From: Planctomycetota bacterium
GTDB lineage: Bacteria > Planctomycetota > Phycisphaerae > Tepidisphaerales > Tepidisphaeraceae
Length of the DNA stretch: 48,829 bases
Direction: 5' to 3'
NCBI GenBank assembly: GCA_026693085.1
Contig: JAPLNB010000347.1
Location: 1-48,829, forward strand
Below, in pieces: positions 26,086-34,720 of this stretch. Every line of letters begins with the position of its first letter. Positions within the stretch are counted from its first letter, which is position 1. The position numbers were made by a program, and so were the translations under genes. The notes beneath the pieces are model-generated. The model was not told the origin of the DNA and did not search any database. It saw only the letters and a program-made list of their open reading frames with translations.

Positions 26086-26202
26086 TCACCTATCGATCGT
26101 GGATTTGCGTGGCGAACGGGGGGGGACTTGCCGCCGCGGCGGCGCTATTTACAATGCTTCAGTTTGCCGCGTGCGAGTGTGATGGATTGGATTGGAGCAA
26201 GG

Positions 26203-27933
26203 ATGCCCCCTCCGGACGAGGACGATCTCCAACTGACCGATTTCATGGATCTGCCGACGTTGCAGGAGATCCAGGACAGCTTTGCAGCGGTGGCGAACGT
26301 CACGGCGCGAATTACGGACGCCGAGGGGAACTTGCTGACGCAGCCGACACCGACGACGGATTTTCTGAGGCGGCAGCGGGCGATCGCTGCGACAGCGGAG
26401 GCGGAGGGGGACGGGCATTCGGCGGAAGGGCCGCAGCGCAGCGGGAGGGTGTATGTTGCGCCGATCATTGTGAACAACCAGCGGCTGGGAACGATCCGGA
26501 TGTCCGGGGGAGCTTCGCCGATCGACGAGGCGAAGCTGGTGGCGTTGGCGGAGAAGCTGAATCTGGAAGTGAAGCAGGTGAAGGCGATCGCGAGCCAGTT
26601 GCAGCGCTCGCGAAGCGACCGTCCGGCGGCGATTCAGTTTCTGTTCTTGCTGGCGAACGCGATTGCGCGGCTATGTTTCCAGGAGTATCAGTTGCGGCGG
26701 CGCATTGACGAGCTGACGGCGGTGTACAACGTGACGACGATGCTGGCGGACGCGCGCGACCTGAACCGGGTGCTGCCGCGGATGGTCGAGCTCGTCTGCG
26801 ACGTGATGAAGGTGAAGGCCAGCTCGATCCGGCTGATTGATCCGGAGCAAGACGAGCTGGTGATCCGTGCGGTGCACAACCTGAGCCATGAATACTTGGC
26901 GAAAGGGAGAATCCGCTTGAGCACCGCGGAGATCGATCGTGAGGCGTTGTCGGCGAAGGGGTACTGCTACGTGCAAAGCATGGCGACCGACCCGCGGGTG
27001 CAGTACCCGCAGGAAGCGGAGCGTGAGGGGATCGCTTCGATGCTGTCGGTGGGGATGCGATACAAGGGCAAGCCGATCGGGGTGCTGCGGGTGTATACGA
27101 GCCAGGAGAAGCATTTTTCGCAGCTCGAGATCGATTTGCTGCGGGCGGTGGCTGCGCAGGGTGCGGCGGCGATCGAGAATGCGCGGCTGGCGCAGGAAAC
27201 GCAGGAAGCGGAGGCGTTGGAGAAGCAGGTAGCAATGGCGGTGGACGTGCAGCAGCGAATGGTGCCGCACAATCCGCCGCAGGCGAAGGGGCTGGATTTG
27301 GCGTGCATGTACGAGCCCTGCTACGAGCTGGGTGGCGACCTGTACGATTTTCTGCCGCTGATGGGGGACAACCTCGGGCTGGTGGTGGCGGACGTGAGCG
27401 GCAAAGGTGTGCCGGCGAGCCTGATCATGGCGTCGGTGCGGGCGTCGCTTCGCGCGCACGTGGACAATATTTACTATCTTTACGAGGTCATGCGGCGGGT
27501 GAACGCGATGCTGTGCCGCGACACCAAGTCGGGCGAGTTTGTCACCTTGTTCTATGGTGTGTTGGACACCAACAATCTCCGGCTCACCTACTGCAACGCC
27601 GGTCATCCCCACCCACTGCTGCTGCGGGACGGGACGATCACGGAGCTGGGGACGAGCAACCTGGTGCTCGGAATCGACCCTACGGAGCCTTACGAGCAGA
27701 TTCTGTTGGAGCTTAAGAGAGGCGACATCCTGCTGCTGTACACGGACGGGCTGACCGATGCGATGAACTTTCAGCGTCGGACCTACGGGAAGCAGCGGCT
27801 GCACGCGGCGCTGGCGGAGGGGGGCGCGACCGCGGAGATCGTGGCGCAGCGGATCCTGTGGGACATGCGGCGTTACGTGGGTCTGGCGCAGCGTTCGGAT
27901 GATGTGACGATGATCGTGGCAAAGGTGCTGTGA
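26203..27933 (+). CDS. PocR-GAF-SpoIIE-type PP2C serine/threonine phosphatase
   Basis: The product is 576 residues from ATG 26203; GGAG at 26194-26197 lies five bases upstream. An ATG at 26182 is less well supported. Residues about 14-150 resemble a PocR sensory domain (LQEIQDSFAAVANVTARITD), residues about 180-330 a GAF domain, and residues about 355-575 a PPM/SpoIIE phosphatase. The last has GGDLYDF, ADVSGKGVPASL and GDILLLYTDGLTDA, with the metal aspartates and the final SDDVTMIV. Such proteins dephosphorylate an anti-sigma antagonist in response to a small ligand. No such antagonist or kinase gene is adjacent. The next gene, convergent, ends nine bases away. The ligand of the PocR domain is unknown; I saw no metal-binding Cys cluster in it. 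Confidence 0.85.
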   Translation: MPPPDEDDLQLTDFMDLPTLQEIQDSFAAVANVTARITDAEGNLLTQPTPTTDFLRRQRAIAATAEAEGDGHSAEGPQRSGRVYVAPIIVNNQRLGTIRMSGGASPIDEAKLVALAEKLNLEVKQVKAIASQLQRSRSDRPAAIQFLFLLANAIARLCFQEYQLRRRIDELTAVYNVTTMLADARDLNRVLPRMVELVCDVMKVKASSIRLIDPEQDELVIRAVHNLSHEYLAKGRIRLSTAEIDREALSAKGYCYVQSMATDPRVQYPQEAEREGIASMLSVGMRYKGKPIGVLRVYTSQEKHFSQLEIDLLRAVAAQGAAAIENARLAQETQEAEALEKQVAMAVDVQQRMVPHNPPQAKGLDLACMYEPCYELGGDLYDFLPLMGDNLGLVVADVSGKGVPASLIMASVRASLRAHVDNIYYLYEVMRRVNAMLCRDTKSGEFVTLFYGVLDTNNLRLTYCNAGHPHPLLLRDGTITELGTSNLVLGIDPTEPYEQILLELKRGDILLLYTDGLTDAMNFQRRTYGKQRLHAALAEGGATAEIVAQRILWDMRRYVGLAQRSDDVTMIVAKVL

Positions 27934-27942
27934 GCGATCGGG

Positions 27943-29049
27943 TCAGAGCTTGGTCCTCTCGCATTTCGCAGCGGCGGGCGGTGCGGGCGATTCTGCGAGG
28001 TCGCGGCGGCGGAAGCGGAAATGATCCAGTAGCGACCAGATGGTGAGGTTGATGGGAATCGCGAGGATCAATCCGGGAACTCCGAAGATTTTGCCCCATA
28101 GGATGACGGTGAACAGCGTAATCGCCGGGGGAATATTAACTGCACCGCGCATGATCTGGGGGAGGATGATGTAAGCTTCGAAGGCCTGGACGACCCCGCA
28201 GACGATCAGGACGCCGAAGGCTGTGCTGCCGCTCTGGGTGGCGGCGGCGAAAACGGTGGCGATGACGCAGGCGACGGCCGGCCCGACGGTGGGCACGATT
28301 TCTGCAAAACCGGCGAGCAGGGCGAGGGGTATGGCGAAATCGAGCCCGATCGAGGTAAAGCCGATGGAGGTGGCCGTGAAGACGACGCACATGCCGGTGA
28401 GTGTGCCGATCACCCATCGCCGGAAACGCAACGCCAGATCAGCCAGAACGTTCTCCATGATGGGGCGCAGATCTGGGGAGAGGATCCGCAGGCCTGACCG
28501 GAGCAAGTGCTGCGGGTTCTCGCCAAGCAGGAAAACCGACCCGATGATCGCGAAGGTCAGGGAGACGAGGATTCCCAGGAGCACATCAGCGGATCGGGAG
28601 AAGAGCTGTTGGCCGCCTTGACCGACGAGGAACCCGCCGAGGCCTTCGAGGATCCGATCGACCTTGGGCGGCTCGGTCAGGCCGAGGTTCATGCCCCAGG
28701 TACTGAGGGTCTCGTCGAGCTTGACCTTGGTAGCGGGCCAATCCTCGATGGCGCGGGAAATCGGCTTGTGCAAAGGCCAGGCGAGCGAGAACCCGACCCC
28801 GCCGACGACGGTCAGCAACGTCAATCCCGCGGCGGCGACACCGACGGCCCGTGGACCCGGGATGCGAAGGACGACCGGGTAAAGCGTCGAGGCAATGATG
28901 CACGCAGCGAGTACGCCCAAAGCGATCGTGCTCAGCGGGGTGAAGAAATAGAGGGCCAGGACGAGCAGGATGACCCAAGCCAGCGGCGAGACCCAGACAG
29001 GCCGGGGCTTGCCATGCCGAACTGGGTCGGGCGCAGGTGTTTGGTGCAT
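27943..29049 (-). CDS. AI-2E-family membrane transporter-like protein
   Basis: This 368-residue integral membrane protein has eight or so hydrophobic segments, the usual size of the AI-2E/YdiK/PerM family. The late part has EIVPTVGPAVACVIA and ILPQIMRGAVNIPPA, typical of these exporters. Members include proton-coupled exporters of autoinducer-2 or ions; the substrate is unassigned in most. The end of the gene is nine bases from the convergent phosphatase gene. There is no clear Shine-Dalgarno. A TATCCT sequence ends five bases before the ATG, which could mean another leaderless start, but I see no good -35 box. Confidence 0.85.
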   Translation of the reverse strand: MHQTPAPDPVRHGKPRPVWVSPLAWVILLVLALYFFTPLSTIALGVLAACIIASTLYPVVLRIPGPRAVGVAAAGLTLLTVVGGVGFSLAWPLHKPISRAIEDWPATKVKLDETLSTWGMNLGLTEPPKVDRILEGLGGFLVGQGGQQLFSRSADVLLGILVSLTFAIIGSVFLLGENPQHLLRSGLRILSPDLRPIMENVLADLALRFRRWVIGTLTGMCVVFTATSIGFTSIGLDFAIPLALLAGFAEIVPTVGPAVACVIATVFAAATQSGSTAFGVLIVCGVVQAFEAYIILPQIMRGAVNIPPAITLFTVILWGKIFGVPGLILAIPINLTIWSLLDHFRFRRRDLAESPAPPAAAKCERTKL

Positions 29050-29221
29050 GGCAATAGGATAAGCGTTTGGGGTGAAAAAGGGAAAAACAGAGGCCGTGGT
29101 CTGTCAGGCATCTCTGGCCGGCGGGGTATCAGTGGCGGCTCGTTGCGAGTGTTGGATTCGGGATCCGACGGACGGGCGGACAAGCCGCCCGCGGCACCCG
29201 GCGATGCGGGGCGTTGACGGG

Positions 29222-30559
29222 TCAGCGATTCCAGAACCTGAGCCGGCAAAGCAGGGAACGCAGGCGTCCGCAGGCGGTGAGGAACCGAATGCGCAGATCC
29301 AGGCGTTGTATTGCCGGATCAGCAGGGCCGATGCGCTGGGCATGCCGGAGCCAGGCGGTGGCTTTGGCGTAATCGCCCCGCTGCTGATAGGCCAGCGCAA
29401 GGTTGTACGGCGTCATGGTCTGCGTGGGATCGATCTGCATGGCTTGCTGGCTGGCAGCGAGGCCTTGGTCGAACTGCTGGCTCATGAAATAGGCCACGGC
29501 GAGGTTCTGCCAGGCGGAGGCATTGCCAGGCTCGACGCCGACCAATCGCCTGAGGCTGGCGGCAGCCTGGCGGCCCTGGGCGCAGTCCATCAGGAGGTTG
29601 GCCAGGTCCATGAGGATGCGAGGATGGTCATGCCCCAGTCGCAGCTCGGCGCGCAAGTGTCGGCGAGCGCGGATCAGATCGCGTTCGCGCATGCAGATTT
29701 CAGCCAGGCCCATGTGGACTCCGGGGTAGCGTGAATCAAGGACCATCGCCTTGTTGATTGCGGTCCTGGCGGCGGCGGTCCGGCCGCAGTGGAGCAACCA
29801 TCGGCTATAGCAGAGGTGCGCCGCGGGGTGATGTGGGGCCAACTCGATAGCGCGGCGGATTTTCTCGCCGGCTTCGTCGGTTCGGCCCATTTCCAGGAGC
29901 AGATGGCCAAGGTCGAGCAGGGTCTGCAGATCGCCAGGCTGCAATCGCAGTTCCTGGAGGTAGTGCTGTCGCGCCTTTTCGAGCTGACCCTTGGCCCGCT
30001 GCGCTTCAGCCATGTGGAGGTGGATCTGCGGATAGGATTCATCCAGGTCCAGCGTCTTCTGCCAGCAGTAGATGGCCTTATCAAACAGCCCCCGCCGGCA
30101 GAGGCTATGAGCGATATGGGCGTAGCAGTCGGGGCATTCGTCCTGGTACTGCCTGGCGAGGTAGAACATCTCCTCGGCCTTCTCGTGCTCGCCCAATTCG
30201 GTATACGCCCTGATTCGGCCACAGTAGCAGGGCTCAAAGGACCGGTCGATGGTTTCAATCTGCCAGAACGACGCGATGGCCTGTTTGAACCGGCCGAGCC
30301 TGAGCAAATCCATCCCTACGTGATAGAGCGATTCCAGATCATCGGGATCCATCTCAAGGCTGCGGCGGTAGGCATTGATGGCCTCCTCGTAGTGCTGCAA
30401 TTCATCGAGGGTGAGGCCGAGGTTAAAATGCCAGGCGCTGTTATAGGGGTTGATCGCAATGGCGGCGCGCAGTTCATCGAGGGCCTCTTGCCACTTCCGT
30501 TGTGAGAAGAACTCCTGGGCGCGCTCGATTCGCTGTTCAGCTTCGTTCCACTCGTTCAT
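29222..30559 (-). CDS. tetratricopeptide repeat protein
   Basis: The product is 445 residues and nearly all of it is TPR units of 34 residues, about a dozen. Examples are AWHFNLGLTLDELQHYEEAI, LYHVGMDLLRLGRFKQAI and AWQNLAVAYFMSQQFDQG. There is no signal peptide or other domain, so it is probably cytosolic and acts as a scaffold for protein-protein contact. The extreme C-terminus is Arg/Leu rich (LRSLLCRLRFWNR). It is preceded by a long intergenic region and has no clear Shine-Dalgarno. A specific partner cannot be named from context. Confidence 0.85.
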   Translation of the reverse strand: MNEWNEAEQRIERAQEFFSQRKWQEALDELRAAIAINPYNSAWHFNLGLTLDELQHYEEAINAYRRSLEMDPDDLESLYHVGMDLLRLGRFKQAIASFWQIETIDRSFEPCYCGRIRAYTELGEHEKAEEMFYLARQYQDECPDCYAHIAHSLCRRGLFDKAIYCWQKTLDLDESYPQIHLHMAEAQRAKGQLEKARQHYLQELRLQPGDLQTLLDLGHLLLEMGRTDEAGEKIRRAIELAPHHPAAHLCYSRWLLHCGRTAAARTAINKAMVLDSRYPGVHMGLAEICMRERDLIRARRHLRAELRLGHDHPRILMDLANLLMDCAQGRQAAASLRRLVGVEPGNASAWQNLAVAYFMSQQFDQGLAASQQAMQIDPTQTMTPYNLALAYQQRGDYAKATAWLRHAQRIGPADPAIQRLDLRIRFLTACGRLRSLLCRLRFWNR

Positions 30560-31153
30560 GGTGGTGTGTGTAAGAAAGAACCTGGGTTTATCCGTGGTCC
30601 GTTGTCACTTCATTCGCAACGATTCGTAGCATAGGGCAACCTGCAAAGAACAATAACAGAGTACTTCACTGGCTCACGCACACACTGCGTAGCGGCGTAC
30701 GGCCTGTATTAAAGCCTGCGGGAGCGCGGGCTGCAAGGCAAAAACAACGTAGGTCACGCAAGGCATGGGGCCGTTACGGCGTGGGTCGTTTTTCGGAGTT
30801 CAGGGTTCATCGCGGCTGGGGGGCGAGGTGCCGCGATTCAGGAACCAACACATCTGTTTGGCCCCATAAGAAGCGCCGAAACTTGCCAACCTTCGGACGT
30901 GAAGAAAAAAAACCAGAATACGCAGCGGTGTTAGCTTCACGCGCGGAGGCAAAGAGTGTAATTTCTGCAGTTGATGATAACGTTCGGCGACTCGCAGTGT
31001 CTGAAGTTGTGCTTGGCGGCGTGGGCCGCCGAATACTGCGGGTTGTGTGATAGGGATTCTGCAAGCCGAAGAAGCAAGGGGTCTTGGGGATGATCTCATC
31101 TTCTGCGGCAAGCGATATCCCTTCGCCGATATCCTAGATTCTGCAAGGACCAG
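30560..31153. other. 594-bp intergenic region between TPR and HEAT genes
   Basis: This divergent gap has no convincing gene; an 89-codon frame at 30781-31050 has neither a Shine-Dalgarno nor a recognisable product. Visible structure includes a hairpin GGCGGC-GTGG-GCCGCC at 31015-31030 and an 11-bp direct repeat GATTCTGCAAG at 31055-31065 and 31137-31147. CGATATCC also occurs twice nearby. It could hold the promoter and leader of the HEAT gene or a small RNA. Confidence 0.55.
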
Positions 31154-33409
31154 GTGACAGGCAGGCAATGGATCAGATCGGCGATACTCGGAGCGGCAAT
31201 CGCTATTGCCGCCCCAGGCCGGCTGATTGCGCAGGCGCCACAAACCCCCGCCGCTGAGCTACCGGACGAAGCGGCGAAGAAAGACCTCGATCAGCAGCAG
31301 CAGATCCTCAATGACCGGAATTCGACGGCCCAGCAGCGAGAAGAGGCGGCCCGTCGGCTGGTGTCGCGCTCCAGTAAGGACGCCGACGAGATTCTGTTGC
31401 GTCTGCTCACGGATTTCAGCAATCCGCAAGGGCAGATGGCCGTTGCTCGCGCCTTGGCATGGAGCACAAGCCCGAGCGCTTCGTTCATCAATCCACTGGC
31501 CAATCTGTTAAGCTCGGACCGCGACATGACGTCGGCGGCAGCGGCGGCACTGGCGGTGTACAAGACGGACGAGGGCGCCAGAGAGAAACTGACGGCGTTC
31601 GTGAGCAACCTGAGCCAGCAAGTTGGGCCGCGTGTCGCGGCCATCCACGCGATGGGGAAACTCGTGGATAAGCGGGCAGCCGGCAGCCTGATTGCGCTGA
31701 TGAACCGCGAGAACGAGAACTCGCTGGTCCGCGATGCCACGGCGGACGCGCTGATCGAGATGACGGGGCTATCGCGTTTTGGGCGGGATGTTCAGCAGTG
31801 GAACCAATGGTGGCAAGCGAGCCAGTCGAGGTCGGAGGCGGGCTGGTCGACGGACCTGCTGAATAAGAACGCTGCTCGGGCCAGCGAACTGTACAACCAG
31901 TTGCAGAAAGACCAGCGGTTCATCGTGAAGATAATCCGCGAAGAATACAACGACAAGAAGACCCCCGAGGCCGAGCGGGAGAAGAAGCTGATCGGACACA
32001 TGCAGGCCGACTCTGAAGGCGCGCGGCTGGGGGCGGTTCAGGTCATTTATGAAGAGGCGACGCAGTTTGGGGGTGCTCGCATATCGTCGCCGGTGCTGGC
32101 GGCGTTGCGTGGAATGGTGGGCAACAGTTCGACCGAGGTTCGGGTGCGCGTGGCCCGAACGCTGACGACGGCCAACGATCCGGGCGCGGTGGACGCATTG
32201 CTGGCGCAGCTCTCGCAGGAGAAGGACGCGGACGTGCAGGCGGCGATATTGCAGGCCTTGGGCCCGTCGCACGACCTGCGGGCGGTGGATCCATTGCTGA
32301 CGCGGCTGAACGATCCAAGCTTCAGCGTCGCCCGTGCGGCGGCCGAAGCACTGCGGGACCTCGCGGGCACACTGCGGGAGGAGCAGAACGCGGCCTTGGC
32401 GGCCCAAGTGGCGATCCGTCTTCGGGACCGTCTGACCGGCACGGAGAACGTGTCGGCGGCACGGCTGCGGGAAAGCATTGTCGATGCCATGGCCAGATTG
32501 GGCCAGCGGAGCTCGTTGCCGGTGTTTTATGAGCTGTTGAACCCCGGCAAAGAGCCGGCCCGGATCCGAATTGCCGCGCTGCGAGGGCTGGGGCTGATCG
32601 GAGACCATGGCTCGGCGAACATGGTGGTCAACACCCTCAACGACACCCAGCCTGGGGTGCGTCTGGCCGCCGCCGAAGCGTTGCTGACCACGGCGACCTT
32701 TGAGAACGCCAAGGGGATCGCCTCGCATCTGTCGGAGACGGTGGAGCGCGACCCTGACGTGCGAGCGGCGATCTGGAAGGTGATCGCCGCCCTTCTGGAA
32801 AAGGCCAGCGCCAATGAGGTCTTGGTGTGGGCGGAGCAGTTCAAACAGGAAGGCGACAGCGACCCCCCCCTGAACCGCCGGGCGACAGCGCTTGGGATTG
32901 CGGAGAAGAAACTCGCCGCCGCGAACGATCCGTTGCGGCTGGCGGTGGTGCGGCAGAACCTCGGGGAGACGCTGCTGAAGCTGAACAAGGCCGATGAAGC
33001 GGTCGAAAAACTTCGAGACGCGTTGGACTATTGGACCAACCAGCGTGCCGACGAAGCGGTGATCAACCTGCCACGGCAGCAGTTGATGGAAGCGTTGCTT
33101 CGCAGCAAGAAATACAACGACGCCGCCACGTTTGCCACGAAGCTGATCGGGCAGAACAGGGCGACGACGCCGGACATGTGGGTCAAGGTCAGCCATGAAA
33201 TCAAACGTCTTCGCGACAGTCGCAACTCGGACGGGGCGATGTCGCTGATCGAGGTGGTCAAGACGATCCCGTGGGGGGAGCTATACAGCAGCCAGCTCAA
33301 GCTTCTCGAAGACCAGATTCGCAAGGAACGGACCACGGGCGGGCGCACGTGGGTTCCCCAAGCCAACGGCCACGAGCATGCGGCCGCGTCTTCGTTCACC
33401 ACAGCCTGA
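31154..33409 (+). CDS. exported HEAT-repeat protein with TPR-like C-terminus
   Basis: The 751-residue product starts at GTG 31154, four bases after AAGGA, and has a signal peptide (SAILGAAIAIAAPGRLIAQ). Residues about 60-540 are repeated two-helix HEAT/armadillo units (for example AVDALLAQLSQEKDADVQAA and RAVDPLLTRLNDPSFSVARA). Residues about 570-680 include a TPR-like stretch (RQNLGETLLKLNKADEAVEK). This suggests a periplasmic or surface scaffold. An MCE/MlaD gene follows 161 bases downstream on the same strand and has its own promoter candidate. The binding partner is unknown. Confidence 0.8.
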   Translation: MTGRQWIRSAILGAAIAIAAPGRLIAQAPQTPAAELPDEAAKKDLDQQQQILNDRNSTAQQREEAARRLVSRSSKDADEILLRLLTDFSNPQGQMAVARALAWSTSPSASFINPLANLLSSDRDMTSAAAAALAVYKTDEGAREKLTAFVSNLSQQVGPRVAAIHAMGKLVDKRAAGSLIALMNRENENSLVRDATADALIEMTGLSRFGRDVQQWNQWWQASQSRSEAGWSTDLLNKNAARASELYNQLQKDQRFIVKIIREEYNDKKTPEAEREKKLIGHMQADSEGARLGAVQVIYEEATQFGGARISSPVLAALRGMVGNSSTEVRVRVARTLTTANDPGAVDALLAQLSQEKDADVQAAILQALGPSHDLRAVDPLLTRLNDPSFSVARAAAEALRDLAGTLREEQNAALAAQVAIRLRDRLTGTENVSAARLRESIVDAMARLGQRSSLPVFYELLNPGKEPARIRIAALRGLGLIGDHGSANMVVNTLNDTQPGVRLAAAEALLTTATFENAKGIASHLSETVERDPDVRAAIWKVIAALLEKASANEVLVWAEQFKQEGDSDPPLNRRATALGIAEKKLAAANDPLRLAVVRQNLGETLLKLNKADEAVEKLRDALDYWTNQRADEAVINLPRQQLMEALLRSKKYNDAATFATKLIGQNRATTPDMWVKVSHEIKRLRDSRNSDGAMSLIEVVKTIPWGELYSSQLKLLEDQIRKERTTGGRTWVPQANGHEHAAASSFTTA

Positions 33410-33536
33410 AGCACACCGCTGCCAGTTGCACACAAGCTGTAGAAGCGATCTCTTCTTGCAAAGGTGAACCCCACGGATTGGGCTCTGTTAATCGCATTGC
33501 CTTGCGGAGGATCGGCCGGTGACTGGCGTCCAAGCG

Positions 33537-33564
33537 GTGACTGCTGTATCGTGTCCGTTTTAAC
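33537..33564 (+). promoter_or_regulatory. promoter-like box of MCE gene, possibly leaderless
   Basis: GTGACT (33537-33542) and TTTAAC (33559-33564) are 16 bases apart and match four of six bases each. The -10 is followed by six bases (AAGGGA) and then ATG 33571, so transcription could begin at the start codon. The GGGA stretch directly touches the ATG and is too close to act as a Shine-Dalgarno. Confidence 0.35.
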
Positions 33565-33570
33565 AAGGGA

Positions 33571-34656
33571 ATGGCTGCGGCATCTATGTCTCCGCACAAG
33601 AGGAATATCATGGTGGGGGCCACGATCTTGGTGGCGTTCATGCTGCTGGGATGGATGGTTCTGCGTTTCAGCGACGTGCCGCTCCGGGCGTTTCAGAAGC
33701 CGCAGATCCCGGTGGAACTGTACGCCTCCGGAGCCGACGGCATCAGCGAAGGGTCGGCGGTCTACTACCTGGGCGTCGGCGTGGGACGAGTGACCAGCAT
33801 CCGGCTGAATCCGGACAAGCGTAGTGTGATCATCGACGTGATCGTGGATCAGGTTCCGCCGCTGCCTGAGAATGTCGAAGGGATCATCCGCACTCAGTTG
33901 CTGGGCGGCGGATCGTCGATCAACCTGGTTCTTCAGCAGCCTGAGACGGCCAGCGATATCCTCGCGACGCAGCCGACCGAGACCGTTCTCAAGCCCGTGC
34001 CCAGGGGCCAAATGAAGCCCAACCAGAGAATCATCGCCCGGTATGTGGGGGTGGACCTGATGCCGCCGGAAATATCGGCTCTGGCCAAGGAACTGGGCGT
34101 GACCAGCCAGGAACTGCGGCGGACGGCCCAGAAGCTGCGCGAGTCGGACCTCATCGGCAAGCTTGTTGCGACGGTCGATACACTGAACAAGGACGTGGTC
34201 AAGGCCGGCGATGTCCTCGAGAAAATCGATTCGTTTGTCGGGGATGAAGCGATGCGCCGAAACGTCCGCGAGGCTTTGGCGAATTTCAACGACGTCTCAC
34301 AGACCGCCAAGCGGATCGGACAGAACTTTGAGAAACTCAGCGCCGACACCCAGGGGCGCATGAACCAACTGGCGGACCGCGGCGACAAGGTTCTATCGAC
34401 CACGCAGGCGAAGGTCGAGGACCTTTCCAAGCAGGTGGGCGACCGTCTGGCGCAGACGGCCAAAATCCTTGCCGAGCTGGAGTCGATTTCGAAGAAAATC
34501 AACGATGGCAAGGGCACCGCGGGCATGCTGATCAACAACTCCGCGTTGTACGAGACGCTGCTGGACACCTCCAAGGAGCTGAAGCTGACGATCGAAGACG
34601 TTCGCCGAGTGATCGAGCAATGGGAGCAGGAAGGCGTCCCCCTGAAGCTCAAATAG
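33571..34656 (+). CDS. MCE/MlaD-domain lipid transport protein
   Basis: This 361-residue protein has an N-terminal membrane anchor (about residues 13-33: IMVGATILVAFMLLGWMVLRF). A single MCE domain follows (about 45-125, with GISEGSAVYYLGVGVGRVTSI and the LGGGSSINL end), then a long helical coiled-coil tail with regular heptads (about 170-350). MCE proteins form rings in the periplasm that carry lipids between membranes. No MlaE/F permease or ATPase genes are adjacent, which is unusual. An alternative start is ATG 33586. hemL follows after 64 bases with its own promoter. Confidence 0.88.
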   Translation: MAAASMSPHKRNIMVGATILVAFMLLGWMVLRFSDVPLRAFQKPQIPVELYASGADGISEGSAVYYLGVGVGRVTSIRLNPDKRSVIIDVIVDQVPPLPENVEGIIRTQLLGGGSSINLVLQQPETASDILATQPTETVLKPVPRGQMKPNQRIIARYVGVDLMPPEISALAKELGVTSQELRRTAQKLRESDLIGKLVATVDTLNKDVVKAGDVLEKIDSFVGDEAMRRNVREALANFNDVSQTAKRIGQNFEKLSADTQGRMNQLADRGDKVLSTTQAKVEDLSKQVGDRLAQTAKILAELESISKKINDGKGTAGMLINNSALYETLLDTSKELKLTIEDVRRVIEQWEQEGVPLKLK

Positions 34657-34685
34657 TGGCCGCGGGCGTGTTCGTCGCGGACCTT

Positions 34686-34713
34686 TTGCGTATCGGCGGG
34701 GATTCCATATCAT
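34686..34713 (+). promoter_or_regulatory. promoter of hemL, probably leaderless
   Basis: TTGCGT (34686-34691) and TATCAT (34708-34713) are separated by 16 bases; the -10 box matches 5/6. Only seven bases (TTTCGAC) lie between the -10 and the hemL ATG at 34721, and no Shine-Dalgarno is present. Transcription would then start at the ATG. Confidence 0.5.
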
Positions 34714-34720
34714 TTTCGAC

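Noticed and set aside
30781..31050. 89-codon frame in the TPR-HEAT gap
   Set aside because: It has no ribosome binding site, no domain and no conserved features visible.
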